NCBI RefSeq assembly: GCF_900104065.1
Contig: NZ_FNLC01000001.1
Span: forward strand, 1,302,001-1,366,000
Direction: 5' to 3'
DNA from: Natronobacterium texcoconense
GTDB taxonomy: Archaea > Halobacteriota > Halobacteria > Halobacteriales > Natrialbaceae
Length of the DNA stretch: 64,000 bases
The translations under genes were made by a program, and so were the position numbers. Under the pieces are notes generated by a model that worked only from the letters and a program-made list of their open reading frames with translations, searched no databases and was not told the origin of the DNA. This document shows, piece by piece, positions 32,217-41,248 of the stretch. Every line of letters starts with the position of its first letter. Within the stretch, counting starts at the first letter, position 1.

Positions 32217-33176
32217 ATGACCAAGATCGTCGTTCTCAACGGCAGCGCCCACGGCCACCCCTCGAGCGAGTGTGCGGACGTCCTCCGGGATCGACTCGGT
32301 GACGACTACGAGGTCGAACTCGCGCAGTCGCCAGCCGAGGAACCCACGTTGCTCGAGGACGCCGAGATCGCCATCGGAACCGACCTCTCGCCGGAACTGC
32401 TCGAGGGCGCGCCGGACCTCGAGCTGTTCGCGTGTGCCTCCGCCGGCGTGGGCCATCTCGATCTCGAGGCGTTTCGCGACCGCGAGGTCGCCGTCACCAA
32501 TGCCTCGGGGGTCCACGGGCCGAACATCGCCGAGCACGTGATCGGCTGGATGCTGATGGTCACCCGCCGACTCGACGAGGGGATCCGCCGCCAGCGACGC
32601 CGGGAGTGGAACCACTTCCAGGCGTTCGGCGAACTGCAGGACTCGCGGGTCTGTATCGTCGGTCTCGGAGCCATCGGCGAGGCGATCTGCGAGCGACTCG
32701 AGGGGTTCGGCGTCGAGACCGTCGGCGTCCGCTACTCGCCGGAGAAGGGCGGGCCGACCGACGAGGTCTACGGCTTCCAGGACATCCAGTCGGCGCTGAT
32801 CGACGCCGACTACCTCGTGATCGCCTGCCCGCTCACCGAGACCACCGAGGGGCTGATCGGCGAGGCGGAACTCGAGACGCTGCCGACCGACGCCGTGGTG
32901 GTCAACGTCGGCCGCGGTCCGATCGTCGACACCGACGCGCTGATCACCGCCCTCCGGGGCGACGGCATCCACGCCGCCTGCCTGGACGTCACTGATCCCG
33001 AACCGCTACCCGAGGACCACCCGCTGTGGAACCTCGAGAACGTCTACATCACGCCGCACAACTCCGGACACACGCCCCACTACTGGGAGCGCGTCGCCGA
33101 GATCCTCGTCCGAAACGTAGAGCGCATCGAGGAGTCGGGAAGCTACGAGGACCTCGAGAACCGCGTCGACGCGTAG
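32217..33176 (+). CDS. D-isomer-specific 2-hydroxyacid dehydrogenase
   Basis: 319 residues. The NAD-binding Rossmann motif is VCIVGLGAIGEAICERLEG (GxGxxG), preceded by a catalytic-domain segment (GVGHLDLEAFRDREVAVTNASG). LPTDAVVVNVGRGPIVDTDALI carries the conserved arginine. DVTDPEPLPEDHPLWNLENVYITPHNSGHT carries the glutamate and the catalytic histidine. The family reduces 2-keto acids or oxidises D-hydroxyacids with NAD(P). The substrate (glycerate, phosphoglycerate, lactate or other) cannot be told apart here. ATG at 32217; the frame upstream is open, but it starts in the amphi-Trp gene and is not used. Confidence 0.92.
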   Translation: MTKIVVLNGSAHGHPSSECADVLRDRLGDDYEVELAQSPAEEPTLLEDAEIAIGTDLSPELLEGAPDLELFACASAGVGHLDLEAFRDREVAVTNASGVHGPNIAEHVIGWMLMVTRRLDEGIRRQRRREWNHFQAFGELQDSRVCIVGLGAIGEAICERLEGFGVETVGVRYSPEKGGPTDEVYGFQDIQSALIDADYLVIACPLTETTEGLIGEAELETLPTDAVVVNVGRGPIVDTDALITALRGDGIHAACLDVTDPEPLPEDHPLWNLENVYITPHNSGHTPHYWERVAEILVRNVERIEESGSYEDLENRVDA

Positions 33177-33291
33177 CTGACCTCACTTTCCCCGACGCTG
33201 GCTCTGCTTTTGCCTGCAAGCACAGACGCCAGTGTACCGGACGCGGTAGTTCTGTCGACCCCCGACTGCGGGTGGTTAGCGAGTTCATATC

Positions 33292-35577
33292 ATGTCCGAC
33301 GATCCAGAGTCACCAGACCACGACGAGGAGATCGAATCCGACGGCGGCTCCCAGGAGGAGACAGGTGTCGACGACCACGAGGAGACAGAGACTCGAGCCG
33401 ACGGCGGCGACGACTCGAGCCAGGCCGGGACGAGCCACGACGAGGGCGTCGACGAGAACAGCAAACACGAACAGCTCGACGAGGTCCGCGAGAATCCCGA
33501 AGGCGAGGAGCTGACGAGCGACCACGGGGTCAAGATCAGCGACACGGACAACTCCCTGAAGGCGGGCGAGCGCGGGCCGACGATCATGGAGGACTTCCAC
33601 TTCCGGGAGAAGATGACCCAGTTCGACCACGAGTCGATCCCGGAACGGGTGGTCCACGCCCGCGGCACCGGCGCGCACGGCTACTTCCAGCCCTACGAGG
33701 ACCCGGACTTAGGCGACGAGTACGACGACATAGAGGACCTGACGAAAGCGAAGGTCCTCACAAACTCCGACCAGAAGACCCCGGTCTTCGTTCGGTTCTC
33801 GACGGTCGTCGGCTCGCGAGGGTCCTCGGACACCGTCCGGGACGTCCGCGGCTTCGCGACGAAGTTCTACACCGAGGAGGGCAACTGGGACCTCGTCGGG
33901 AACAATATGCCACCGTTCTTCATCCAGGACGCGATGGAGTTTCCCGACCTCGTCCACGCGATTAAACCCGAACCCGACGACGGGATGCCCCAGGCGTCGG
34001 CGGCCCACGACACCTTCTGGGACTTCGCCTCCCTCAAGCCGGAGATCACGCACATGATCATGTGGGTGCTCTCGGGTCGCGCCCTTCCACGGGCCTACCG
34101 CATGATGCAGGGCTTCGGCGTTCACACCTTCCGCCTGGTCGACGACGACGGCGACTCGGTGTTCGTCAAGTTCCACTGGACGCCGAAACTCGGCACCCAC
34201 CAACTCGTCTGGGACGAGACGACGAAGCTCTGGGGCAAAGACTCGGATTTCAACCGGAAAGGCCTCTACGACGTCATCGAGGAGGGGTACGACCCCGAGT
34301 GGGAACTCGGCGTCCAGATCTTCGACGAGGAACAGGCCGAGGAGTTCGACTTCGACGTCCTCGACCCGACCAAGATCGTCCCCGAGACCGAGGTACCGGT
34401 CCGACCGATCGGCAAGATGGTCTTAAACGAGACGCCGGACAACTTCTTCGCCGAGACCGAACAGGTCGCGTTCCACCCCGGGAACGTCGTTCCCGGGATC
34501 GACTTCTCGAACGATCCACTCCTGCAGGGTCGGCTGTTCTCCTACCAGGACACCCAGCTCAACCGCTTCGGGAGCGCCAACTGGGACGAGATCCCGATCA
34601 ACCGGCCGATCGCCGAGCGCCACAACAACCAGCGCGCCGGGTTCATGCGCCAGGAGATCAACGAAGGGAAGGCATCCTACAAGCCGAACTCGATCGGCGA
34701 CGACGATCCACAGGAGGTCCCCGACGAAGAGGGAGGCTACGAACACTACGCCGAGAAAATCTCCGGGGAGAAGATCCGCAACCGCAGCGACAGCTTCGAG
34801 GACCACTTCACGCAGGCACGGCTGTTCTGGAACAGCATGTCCGAACCCGAGAAGGACAACATCGTCGACGCCGCCCACTTCGAACTCGGCAAGGTCGATC
34901 GCATGGAGATCCGCGAGCGGATGGTCTACGACCTCTTCAACAACGTCGACCACGAGTTCGCCAAACGCGTCGCCGAGGGCATCGGCGTCGACCCGCCCGA
35001 AGAGCCCGGCGACGAGATGCCGACCCACGACAGGGAGGATCCGTCGCTCAGCATGGAAAACCGGACGCCGGACACGATCGAGACCCGCAAGATCGCGATG
35101 CTCGTCGACGACGGCTTCGACGGCGAGCACGTCTCGGAGATTCAGTCGGCCCTCGAGGAGGAGGGCGCTCGAGTCAAGATCGTCTCGAAACTCCTCGGCG
35201 AGAAGTCGGGGGCCGACGGCGAGACGGTCGACGCGGACAAACACCACGTTGCTGCGGCTTCGGTTTCCTTCGACGCGGTCGTCGTCCCCGGCGGCAGCGA
35301 GAGCGTCGACGCGATGCGCCAGCAGGGATCGCCGAAGCACTTCGTCGCCGAGGCGTTCAAACACTACAAGCCGATCGCCGCGGTCGGCGAGGGGACGGAG
35401 TTGTTCGAGACAGTCGACCTGCCGGACACCGAAATCGCCGACGAGGGCGACCTCGAGTCGGACGCTGGCGTCGTCACCTGCCGAAACGACGACCTCGAGG
35501 CGTTCGTCGAGGAGTTCGTCGACGCGATCGCCGAACACCGCCACTGGGACCGCGATCCGGCGGAAGTGCCTGCGTAG
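33292..35577 (+). CDS. katE: Large-subunit (HPII-type) catalase with C-terminal DJ-1-like domain
   Basis: 761 residues. It breaks down hydrogen peroxide. An acidic N-terminal extension (about 60 residues of Asp, Glu and Ser) precedes the catalase core, with [14 protein letters not shown] (catalytic His122), [14 protein letters not shown] (catalytic Asn) and [14 protein letters not shown] (haem-ligand Tyr). After about residue 600 a flavodoxin/DJ-1-like domain follows ([33 protein letters not shown]), characteristic of the large-subunit clade 2 enzymes. All catalytic residues are present. The size and domains agree with E. coli KatE, with halophilic acidic substitution. No regulator is adjacent. 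Confidence 0.95.
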   Translation: MSDDPESPDHDEEIESDGGSQEETGVDDHEETETRADGGDDSSQAGTSHDEGVDENSKHEQLDEVRENPEGEELTSDHGVKISDTDNSLKAGERGPTIMEDFHFREKMTQFDHESIPERVVHARGTGAHGYFQPYEDPDLGDEYDDIEDLTKAKVLTNSDQKTPVFVRFSTVVGSRGSSDTVRDVRGFATKFYTEEGNWDLVGNNMPPFFIQDAMEFPDLVHAIKPEPDDGMPQASAAHDTFWDFASLKPEITHMIMWVLSGRALPRAYRMMQGFGVHTFRLVDDDGDSVFVKFHWTPKLGTHQLVWDETTKLWGKDSDFNRKGLYDVIEEGYDPEWELGVQIFDEEQAEEFDFDVLDPTKIVPETEVPVRPIGKMVLNETPDNFFAETEQVAFHPGNVVPGIDFSNDPLLQGRLFSYQDTQLNRFGSANWDEIPINRPIAERHNNQRAGFMRQEINEGKASYKPNSIGDDDPQEVPDEEGGYEHYAEKISGEKIRNRSDSFEDHFTQARLFWNSMSEPEKDNIVDAAHFELGKVDRMEIRERMVYDLFNNVDHEFAKRVAEGIGVDPPEEPGDEMPTHDREDPSLSMENRTPDTIETRKIAMLVDDGFDGEHVSEIQSALEEEGARVKIVSKLLGEKSGADGETVDADKHHVAAASVSFDAVVVPGGSESVDAMRQQGSPKHFVAEAFKHYKPIAAVGEGTELFETVDLPDTEIADEGDLESDAGVVTCRNDDLEAFVEEFVDAIAEHRHWDRDPAEVPA

Positions 35578-35704
35578 GGTCTCGGACGCGAGCCGACGCG
35601 GTTGTAGATACGGGCACCTCTCCCGCAGGTTCGTATGCTGTTCGCCCACGCCGGAGACGGGACGAGAGGACCCTGGCTCGAGGCGAACGCGGTCCCGTCA
35701 GGTG

Positions 35705-36229
35705 TCAGTGTAGCGTCCCCTCTCGAACTTCGTCGTCGTAGGCGAACAGCGCGTACCCCACTTCGGCGACGCTGTACCCCGTCTCTTCTGCGATCTCTCG
35801 GATCGGCCCGATTATCGTCACGTAGTCGTCGGCGTCGAAGCTCTCCTTGCGCCCCTCGAGGTAGTCCAGCCGCTCGAGCGAGGCCCAGACGCGGGTGTCG
35901 ACGACGGCGTGGTGGTCGGGATCGGAGGCGGCCAGCACGCAGGACGCGGTCGGTGCCTTGAACCCCGAGAGCCCGGTCAGAAGCTGGATCTTCGAGAAGT
36001 CGTCCTCGACTGCGAGGACGTTCTCTGTCACGGTGCGACACCGCTGCTCGGGATTGGTCTCGACGTGGTAGGCGCTGCGAGTCGAGGATTCGTAGGCGAT
36101 TTCGTAGAGCTGATCGCGCGTGAGATACCCCTGCTCGCGGTACGTCTCGCCGAACTCCTCGAGGCGTTCCGGGAGTACGCCCTGGGTTTCGGCGTAGCGC
36201 TCGAGGTTGGTCGCGACGAACGACTCCAT
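35705..36229 (-). CDS. HhH-GPD-like (DNA glycosylase-fold) protein
   Basis: 174 residues. Near the middle, LLTGLSGFKAPTASCVLAASDPDHHAVVDTRVWASL resembles the helix-hairpin-helix and the Asp-bearing segment of the HhH-GPD superfamily of DNA glycosylases (hairpin LSGFKAP, candidate catalytic Asp in AVVDTRV). The usual iron-sulfur cluster is absent and the protein is shorter than MutY or Nth. It could be a minimal base-excision enzyme or a non-catalytic relative. The start MESFVATNLER gives a helical beginning. It is convergent with the catalase gene. Confidence 0.65.
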   Translation of the reverse strand: MESFVATNLERYAETQGVLPERLEEFGETYREQGYLTRDQLYEIAYESSTRSAYHVETNPEQRCRTVTENVLAVEDDFSKIQLLTGLSGFKAPTASCVLAASDPDHHAVVDTRVWASLERLDYLEGRKESFDADDYVTIIGPIREIAEETGYSVAEVGYALFAYDDEVREGTLH

Positions 36230-36339
36230 ACGGGAGGCTGGAGAGAGCGGTTACTCGATCGTTTCGGTTCGAACTGGGCAAATTGTCGGCTCGTCGCTGC
36301 CGACTGGAGTTACGATAATTCTGACCGTGCAACAAACAC

Positions 36340-36346
36340 ATATATG
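36340..36346 (+). promoter_or_regulatory. TATA box of the lipoprotein gene
   Basis: ATATATG lies about 25 bases upstream of the ATG at 36368, consistent with a leaderless transcript. Confidence 0.5.
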
Positions 36347-36367
36347 ATCGAGCACCTATCTATCGGG

Positions 36368-36796
36368 ATGAGTGTTACTCGACGAGAACTACTCGGCGGT
36401 GCCGGGGCAGTGTTGCTAGCTGGCTGTCTGTCGGCCGATGCCGCCGATACGGACTGTGAGACGGAGATCGAAACCGAGGAACGGACGCTGGTCGACGAGG
36501 GGAAGACGGTCACTGCAGGAAGCAGTTTCACGTGGCCGCTCGACCTCGAGGACGACGTCCGGATCGCCGTCGACGTTCGGACGATCGACGGGGCCAGACC
36601 GACGCTCGAGGTCGAGAACCCGGACGGGGATACGATCCTCGAGACGGACCCCGACGGACGCCTCGAGCGGGAGTTCCGGGCCGACGGCGACGGCCGATAC
36701 TACGTGACACTCGAGAACACGGCGTTGCTCAACGCGGGAACGTGGGACGTTCGGTTGGTCGCACTGGTCGATTACGAGGTCGAGAACTGCGATTGA
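36368..36796 (+). CDS. Tat lipoprotein with beta-rich domain
   Basis: 142 residues. MSVTRRELLGGAGAVLLAGC is a twin-arginine signal with lipobox. A short mature domain follows with DEGKTVTAGSSFTWPLDLEDDVRIAVDVRT, PTLEVENPDGDTILETD and YYVTLENTALLNAGTWDVRLVALVDYEV, a beta-sandwich typical of pre-peptidase C-terminal or Ig-like modules. A TATA box (CATATATG at 36340-36346) sits 25 bases upstream of the ATG. The mature protein should sit on the outer face of the membrane. Function unknown. Confidence 0.8.
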   Translation: MSVTRRELLGGAGAVLLAGCLSADAADTDCETEIETEERTLVDEGKTVTAGSSFTWPLDLEDDVRIAVDVRTIDGARPTLEVENPDGDTILETDPDGRLEREFRADGDGRYYVTLENTALLNAGTWDVRLVALVDYEVENCD

Positions 36797-36946
36797 CGGT
36801 GGTGGGGCGACGAGTCGTCGCGGCGACTCGGCCGTCCGATCAACCACGGCGACCGTCGCGTTCCGTTGACTCTCATCCCAGTTGGGTGGCGGGAAAGGCT
36901 ACCGGTAGCAAAATCCGTCTATACGTCTTCGTGGTGGCATCGTGTG

Positions 36947-37618
36947 ATGACGACCGTCGTCGAACTCGAGGTTCCGGCTGATCGGCTCGGGCTCGCAGAA
37001 ACGTTCGACCGCGTTTCGGAGTTCGAGTTCCGGATCGGCGGACTGATCGGCGACGTCCCGCCACTGGTTCGCGTAACGGGACCGGATCGACGAACCGTCG
37101 AACGAGCGCTCGAGACAGATCCGTCGGTCGAGGTGGTCGCGAGCGTCGCCAGCCAGCGAGAGGAGCCGGACCACGAACAGTGGCTGTTCCGGCTCGACTT
37201 CCGCGAGACCGTCAAGCTCTTCCAGCAGATCATCTCGGAGAACGACGGCGCGATTCTGGCTGCTCGAGGTCGGGACGGTACGTGGTCGATCCAGTTGCTG
37301 TATCACGACCGGGAGTCGGCTTCGTCCTGTCACCAGCTGTTCGAGCAGTACGAGTTCGGGGTCGAGGTTACTCGTATCAGCGACCCCGAGGATCTCGAGC
37401 AGGAGCGAACGCCGCTGACGAAAACCCAGTACGAGACGATCGCGACGGCACACGAACTGGGATACTTCGACGTCCCTCGCCGGATCACCCTGGAAGAGCT
37501 CGCGGCCGAGCTGGACGTTTCCCACCAGGCGCTGTCGGAGCGGCTGCGTCGGAGTCACGCCGCGCTCATCAGCGCCGAGCTATCCGCTCGCCTGACGCCG
37601 ATCGGGATCGATCCCTGA
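36947..37618 (+). CDS. HTH-10 (bacterio-opsin-activator type) regulator
   Basis: 223 residues starting MTTVVELEVPADRLGL. The first 150 residues are the alpha/beta sensor-like domain of these regulators (ETFDRVSEFEFRIGGLIGDVPPLVRVTG). The C-terminus has LTKTQYETIATAHELGYFDVPRRITLEELAAELDVSHQALSERLRRSHAALI, the HTH-10 domain. A GTG directly before the ATG is an alternative start. It lies 342 bases from the convergent rhodopsin-family gene. Its relatives activate bacterio-opsin in Halobacterium, but control of the neighbour is only a suggestion from position. Confidence 0.85.
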   Translation: MTTVVELEVPADRLGLAETFDRVSEFEFRIGGLIGDVPPLVRVTGPDRRTVERALETDPSVEVVASVASQREEPDHEQWLFRLDFRETVKLFQQIISENDGAILAARGRDGTWSIQLLYHDRESASSCHQLFEQYEFGVEVTRISDPEDLEQERTPLTKTQYETIATAHELGYFDVPRRITLEELAAELDVSHQALSERLRRSHAALISAELSARLTPIGIDP

Positions 37619-37960
37619 CGCGTCCATCGGTTGGGCTGCCCATCTGTCCGGAATAAACTCGACTGTCGGAATAGAATAGAAGAAACAACCACTCTTACAG
37701 CTATTGGAGAAACATTCGACCACCTATTATCCCATATACTCGAAATTGCGCCAACAGATAGATTTATTGGTGGACGGAAACATACAGATAATGTCGGCGA
37801 TACGCCGACCTCCCGACGCATCGTATCCAGACAACCCCTGTGAGTGCCGGTGGATCACTCGTGTTCAAACGGGTCACTGTAAGGCACTGACGGCGCAACC
37901 GCGATCGTCCAGTGGTTGCCGTCAATCATCTACAGTGACTCGTATCAGGCAGCGGTGCGA
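37619..37960. other. Intergenic stretch, 342 bp, between convergent HTH-10 and rhodopsin-family genes
   Basis: No convincing gene on either strand. The middle part (about 37660-37790) is AT-rich, and both flanking genes end here, so terminators would be expected. No clear hairpin with T-tract was seen. Confidence 0.4.
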
Positions 37961-38719
37961 TCATTCGTGGCTGTGTGGTCGCTTCGCTGCTGCTCCTTCC
38001 ATCGCGTCCGACGTCGCCTCGACCCCCGTGGTACCGACTGGCGACGTCGACGTACTCTCCCCGAGTGCCTCGACGTGACTGAGGACGATCCCCCCTAACC
38101 CGAGCAACAGCACGACGTCGATGTACGTCGCCGCAATCTGTCCGACGAACATATCGACAAGCGCCAGGTTCTGTTCGGAGATCATCCCGACCGTCACTAG
38201 CCCGGCCCACCCGAGGACGGTCAGATACTTGAGTTTCGAAAAGAGGAGGACGCGGTTTGCCGTCGTCTTCCGTGCATTGCGGGTAAACGGCACGAACAGC
38301 AACGAGATCACCGCAAGGAGTGCCACGACGAGCGTTCCCGTTACGAGAAGTTCGGCCGTTCCCGCGACGATCCACGACACAAGCGTCGCCCACTGGACCC
38401 ACAGGATGAGCGCGAGCAGCACTAGCGTATATCGCCGACCGGCGTCTGCGACGGATCCCAGCAGGTAAGCAAACGCCATCCAGGTCACGCTGTAACCCAG
38501 GAACCGTGCGATAGACTGCTCTCGCCCCGTCGTCTCGACCGTGAGGGCACCGCCTGCCATCAGGAGATAGGCGACGCTCATACTCGCAGTCCCGACTACC
38601 ACCGCCCCACCGTAGCGGCGAACGGACGCCGGTAGCCGGGTCGTGTGGTACCCGAACACGACCGCCAGGATACCGAGCAAGCCGCTCGAGACGACGTAGA
38701 TCACCGTCTCGGAGATCAT
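37961..38719 (-). CDS. Rhodopsin-family membrane protein without retinal lysine
   Basis: 252 residues with seven hydrophobic segments. Helices F and G align with bacteriorhodopsin: KYLTVLGWAGLVTVGMISEQN matches the helix-F Trp182 and the following Ser-Glu193/194, and TYIDVVLLLGLGGIVLSH matches helix G. The position of Asp212 is kept (Asp201 here), but that of the Schiff-base Lys216 is leucine (residue 205). In helix C, IARFLGYSVTWMAFAYLL keeps the arginine of Arg82 but has glycine at Asp85 and leucine at Asp96. A retinal Schiff base and proton pumping are therefore not expected. It may be a sensor, a structural relative or an enzyme. The C-terminal tail (about 35 residues) is polar. Confidence 0.8.
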   Translation of the reverse strand: MISETVIYVVSSGLLGILAVVFGYHTTRLPASVRRYGGAVVVGTASMSVAYLLMAGGALTVETTGREQSIARFLGYSVTWMAFAYLLGSVADAGRRYTLVLLALILWVQWATLVSWIVAGTAELLVTGTLVVALLAVISLLFVPFTRNARKTTANRVLLFSKLKYLTVLGWAGLVTVGMISEQNLALVDMFVGQIAATYIDVVLLLGLGGIVLSHVEALGESTSTSPVGTTGVEATSDAMEGAAAKRPHSHE

Positions 38720-38888
38720 CGTTTATCCCCCGTTCGTCCACTCGAGTGGTGTGTCCCCGTGATCGGCTGTCGGTCCATGATAACCATATACATAGAAAGA
38801 GTTCAGTTACATGTAATTACCGAAATTGAGAACAGTTTCCCGCTACTACACGAACGTCGTCGTGGGCGAGCGACGATCCCGGCGACCG

Positions 38889-39335
38889 TCAGTCGGCGCG
38901 GGAGAAGAAATCGCCACTGCCGTCCACGACTGCGTCCTCGAGCGCTCGATGGGCGTAGAACGCGACCGAGAAGTCCTGCGGGCTGGGAATCGAACAGGCG
39001 AGCCAGCCGATTATCGCCGCCGTCGCGATCGGTGAGTCAACGGGCCAGCCGACGGCTCCTATCGCAAGCGGCGGTGCCGCGAGGAGTGCGGGTGCCAGGG
39101 CAGCAATCCGGAGGGTCCAGGGCGGCTCTCGACCCGTCGGGATCGGTCGAACGGCGGCCCAGGGGCAACTCGCGAGTCGTGCGAGCACGCCGCCGCGACC
39201 GGGAAAGTACGAGACCTCGTACTCGATTCCGAAGAGCCGAAGGGAGAACGCGTGTGCCGATTCGTGAACGACCAGCCCCACCACTACCGTCCCCACCAGC
39301 ACACAGCCAGCCAGCAGCAGTTCGAGTCCGAACAT
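38889..39335 (-). CDS. Small membrane metalloprotease-like protein (HExxH)
   Basis: 148 residues. MFGLELLLAGCVLVGTVVVGLVVHESAHAFSLRLFG has the zinc-binding HESAH at residues 24-28 within the first membrane segment. Further hydrophobic segments include TLRIAALAPALLAAPPLAIGAV and SPIATAAIIGWLACSIPSPQDFSVAF. The late PSPQDFSVA provides the Asp usually needed as third metal ligand in M50/DUF3267-type intramembrane peptidases. The substrate is unknown. The frame continues upstream to 39464, but the short start is chosen because the first membrane segment begins right after this ATG. Confidence 0.72.
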   Translation of the reverse strand: MFGLELLLAGCVLVGTVVVGLVVHESAHAFSLRLFGIEYEVSYFPGRGGVLARLASCPWAAVRPIPTGREPPWTLRIAALAPALLAAPPLAIGAVGWPVDSPIATAAIIGWLACSIPSPQDFSVAFYAHRALEDAVVDGSGDFFSRAD

Positions 39336-39527
39336 GTCTCGCGTTCGGGAGTCCCCAGCGACCGTTCGGCCGCTCGAGTCAACTCCCACGCACCTACTCT
39401 CAGGGACGGCGAGTGCATGTCCAGCAGGATTCACGTGTGAGGGCATTAAGTCCGATTGTGACACTGTACTGACTTTCAGTAACCCCTGTCGCTAACGGTT
39501 AAGTATTGTGGCCTGGTATGACGTACC

Positions 39528-40259
39528 ATGGGCACGAGCGAACGACTCGAGTTCGGACACGCGGACCGACGACGAATCTACGAGTACGTCGAACGGCACG
39601 GAGCGGCCGAACCGGACGAGGTTCAGGAGCGACTCGGCATCGACCCGAGCGGTTTCCGTCACCACGTCGCGATCCTCAAGCGGGACGACCGCCTCGAGGA
39701 AGTCGACGGCCGACTGCGGGTAACCATCGACGCCGGCGCTGAAGAGGAGTACGTCTCGGAGGACCTCGAGTTCCACATCCGGCCGGCACGCCAGGAGGAC
39801 CTCTCGGGGATCGTCGGCGCGATCCGGCAGGTCGCAGAGGAGAAGACCTACATCGTCGCCGAGAGCGTCGCCGACGAGGTCGACCACGAGGAGACCCTAC
39901 TCCGGCACAACGAACTCGAATCCCGGATGTTCTTCGTCGCAACCGTCGAGAAGGAGGTGGTCGGCTGGGTCCACCTCTACGCGCCCGAACTCGACAAACT
40001 GAGTCACACGGCCGAACTTACCGTCGGCGTCATCGAGGAGTACCGCGGTCACGGGATCGGTTCCCACCTCCTCTCGCGCGGCCTCGAGTGGGCAGGATCG
40101 AACGGCTACGAAAAAGTGTACAACAGCGTCCCTTCGGCCAACGAGGAGGCGATCGAGTTCCTCGAGGCCCACGACTGGGAGACCGAGGCCATCCGGGAGG
40201 ACCACTACAAGCTCAACGGTCACTACGTCGACGAGGTGATGATGGCCGTCGAACTCTGA
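39528..40259 (+). CDS. GNAT acetyltransferase with N-terminal helix-turn-helix
   Basis: 243 residues. The first 65 form a winged helix (ADRRRIYEYVERHGAAEPDEVQERLGIDPSGFRHHVAILKRDDRLEEV), and the rest is a GNAT acyltransferase (LEFHIRPARQEDLSGIVGAI, VVGWVHLYAPELDKLSHTAELTVGVIEEYRGHGIGSHLL), the last stretch being the acetyl-CoA pyrophosphate-binding loop. Similar fusions in haloarchaea are often linked to DNA-binding regulators that modify proteins. Whether it acetylates a protein or a small molecule is unknown. ATG at 39528. Confidence 0.88.
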   Translation: MGTSERLEFGHADRRRIYEYVERHGAAEPDEVQERLGIDPSGFRHHVAILKRDDRLEEVDGRLRVTIDAGAEEEYVSEDLEFHIRPARQEDLSGIVGAIRQVAEEKTYIVAESVADEVDHEETLLRHNELESRMFFVATVEKEVVGWVHLYAPELDKLSHTAELTVGVIEEYRGHGIGSHLLSRGLEWAGSNGYEKVYNSVPSANEEAIEFLEAHDWETEAIREDHYKLNGHYVDEVMMAVEL

Positions 40260-40269
40260 GAGACCTCGG

Positions 40270-40980
40270 TCAGACGACGCCCGTCCAGAGCAACCCGGCC
40301 AGCACGACCAGCAGGAAGGCGACGATAGCACCCCGCGTGACCCACGGCTCCCACCGTTCCCGCCAGTTGTTGATCCGAACCGACGGCACCGTCTTCACCT
40401 GCTTGACGCCGTCTTCGGAGTGATACGTGAAGATCACCGGAAGCGAGTACTCCCCTGCCGGCGCGGTCTCTCGCGTGTTGATCTCGAAGATGTACGCCGG
40501 ATTCTCGTTCGTACTCCCCTCGAGTGACTTGCCCTCGAGCGCGTAGTCCGCCGTGACCTCGCCGTCCTCGTCCGGAAAGACGACCGGGTGAACGTGTTCG
40601 GAACCCCCCAGTCCCGAACTGTTCCGCTCGACCGCCTCGTCGGTGGTCTCGGCCACGTCGGTGTTCGTATTCAGGTTCCGGCGCACGGTGCCGGGATTCA
40701 TGACGTCGATCACCTCGTCGTGACCGTGGAAGATACTGAGTTCGTTCTCGTCCACCTCGTCGACTCCCGAGACGAAGATGCCGAGTTCGATCTCCTCGCC
40801 CGGATCGATGCTGCTCCGCTTGAGGAAGACGTCGAGTTCGTTCTCGCTGATCTGGCCCCTCCCCGAGACGAAGATACTGATCTCGATGCGTCCGTCCGTA
40901 TCGATCGTCGAGCCCTCGAGAAACGGCTCGATCGAGTACTCACTCGAGCGTCCGGACGGTCTGCGTGACTTCCCACCCAT
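40270..40980 (-). CDS. Membrane-anchored hypothetical protein
   Basis: 236 residues. The N-terminus is basic (MGGKSRRPSGRSSEYS). The main body is an acidic beta-rich domain with two alternating repeats of the type RIEISIFVSGRGQISENELDVFLKR and EIELGIFVSGVDEVDENELSIFHG, then VHPVVFPDEDGEVTADYAL and VIFTYHSEDGVKQVKTVPSV. A single membrane helix lies near the C-terminus (RGAIVAFLLVVLAGLLWTGVV). The topology is therefore a tail-anchored domain, probably facing outside or inside by insertion. The family is not recognised. The frame extends upstream but the ATG at 40980 is chosen. Confidence 0.75.
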   Translation of the reverse strand: MGGKSRRPSGRSSEYSIEPFLEGSTIDTDGRIEISIFVSGRGQISENELDVFLKRSSIDPGEEIELGIFVSGVDEVDENELSIFHGHDEVIDVMNPGTVRRNLNTNTDVAETTDEAVERNSSGLGGSEHVHPVVFPDEDGEVTADYALEGKSLEGSTNENPAYIFEINTRETAPAGEYSLPVIFTYHSEDGVKQVKTVPSVRINNWRERWEPWVTRGAIVAFLLVVLAGLLWTGVV

Positions 40981-41079
40981 AAACTGATTACTCGAGTATC
41001 GCACCGCCCCTAGTTCAGCGCTTTGGCCGAATCGTCCGTCCGAGTTTAGCGAACACCTCGAGTTATCCACAGTCGCTGC

Positions 41080-41175
41080 GACCACCACGAAAGCCCCTGC
41101 CCCTTTCATTCCCACCCGTGTCGGATGACCGGATAAGCCACCGCGAGTGGGAATGAAGGGGCTTTCGTGGTGGTC
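41080..41175. repeat. Long inverted repeat, 29-base arms
   Basis: The left arm (41080-41115, starting GACCACCACGAAAGCCCC) and right arm (41147-41175, GTGGGAATGAAGGGG then CTTTCGTGGTGGTC) are reverse complements, apart from a 7-base insert in the left arm. The arms flank a 31-base loop. The arm sequence is one I recognise as recurring in haloarchaeal genomes, and I take it as a dispersed palindromic element, perhaps MITE-like. It lies between the 40270-40980 gene and ychF, about 70 bases before the latter's start. Confidence 0.6.
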
Positions 41176-41248
41176 TTGTCCGCTCGTAGAGAGAAGACCC
41201 GTCCGAAGAATCGAAAGACAATTTGAGGCCACGGCGCTACGAGTTCCC

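Noticed and set aside
34423..35649. A 408-codon minus-strand frame opposite the catalase
   Set aside because: Shadow of the catalase coding sequence.
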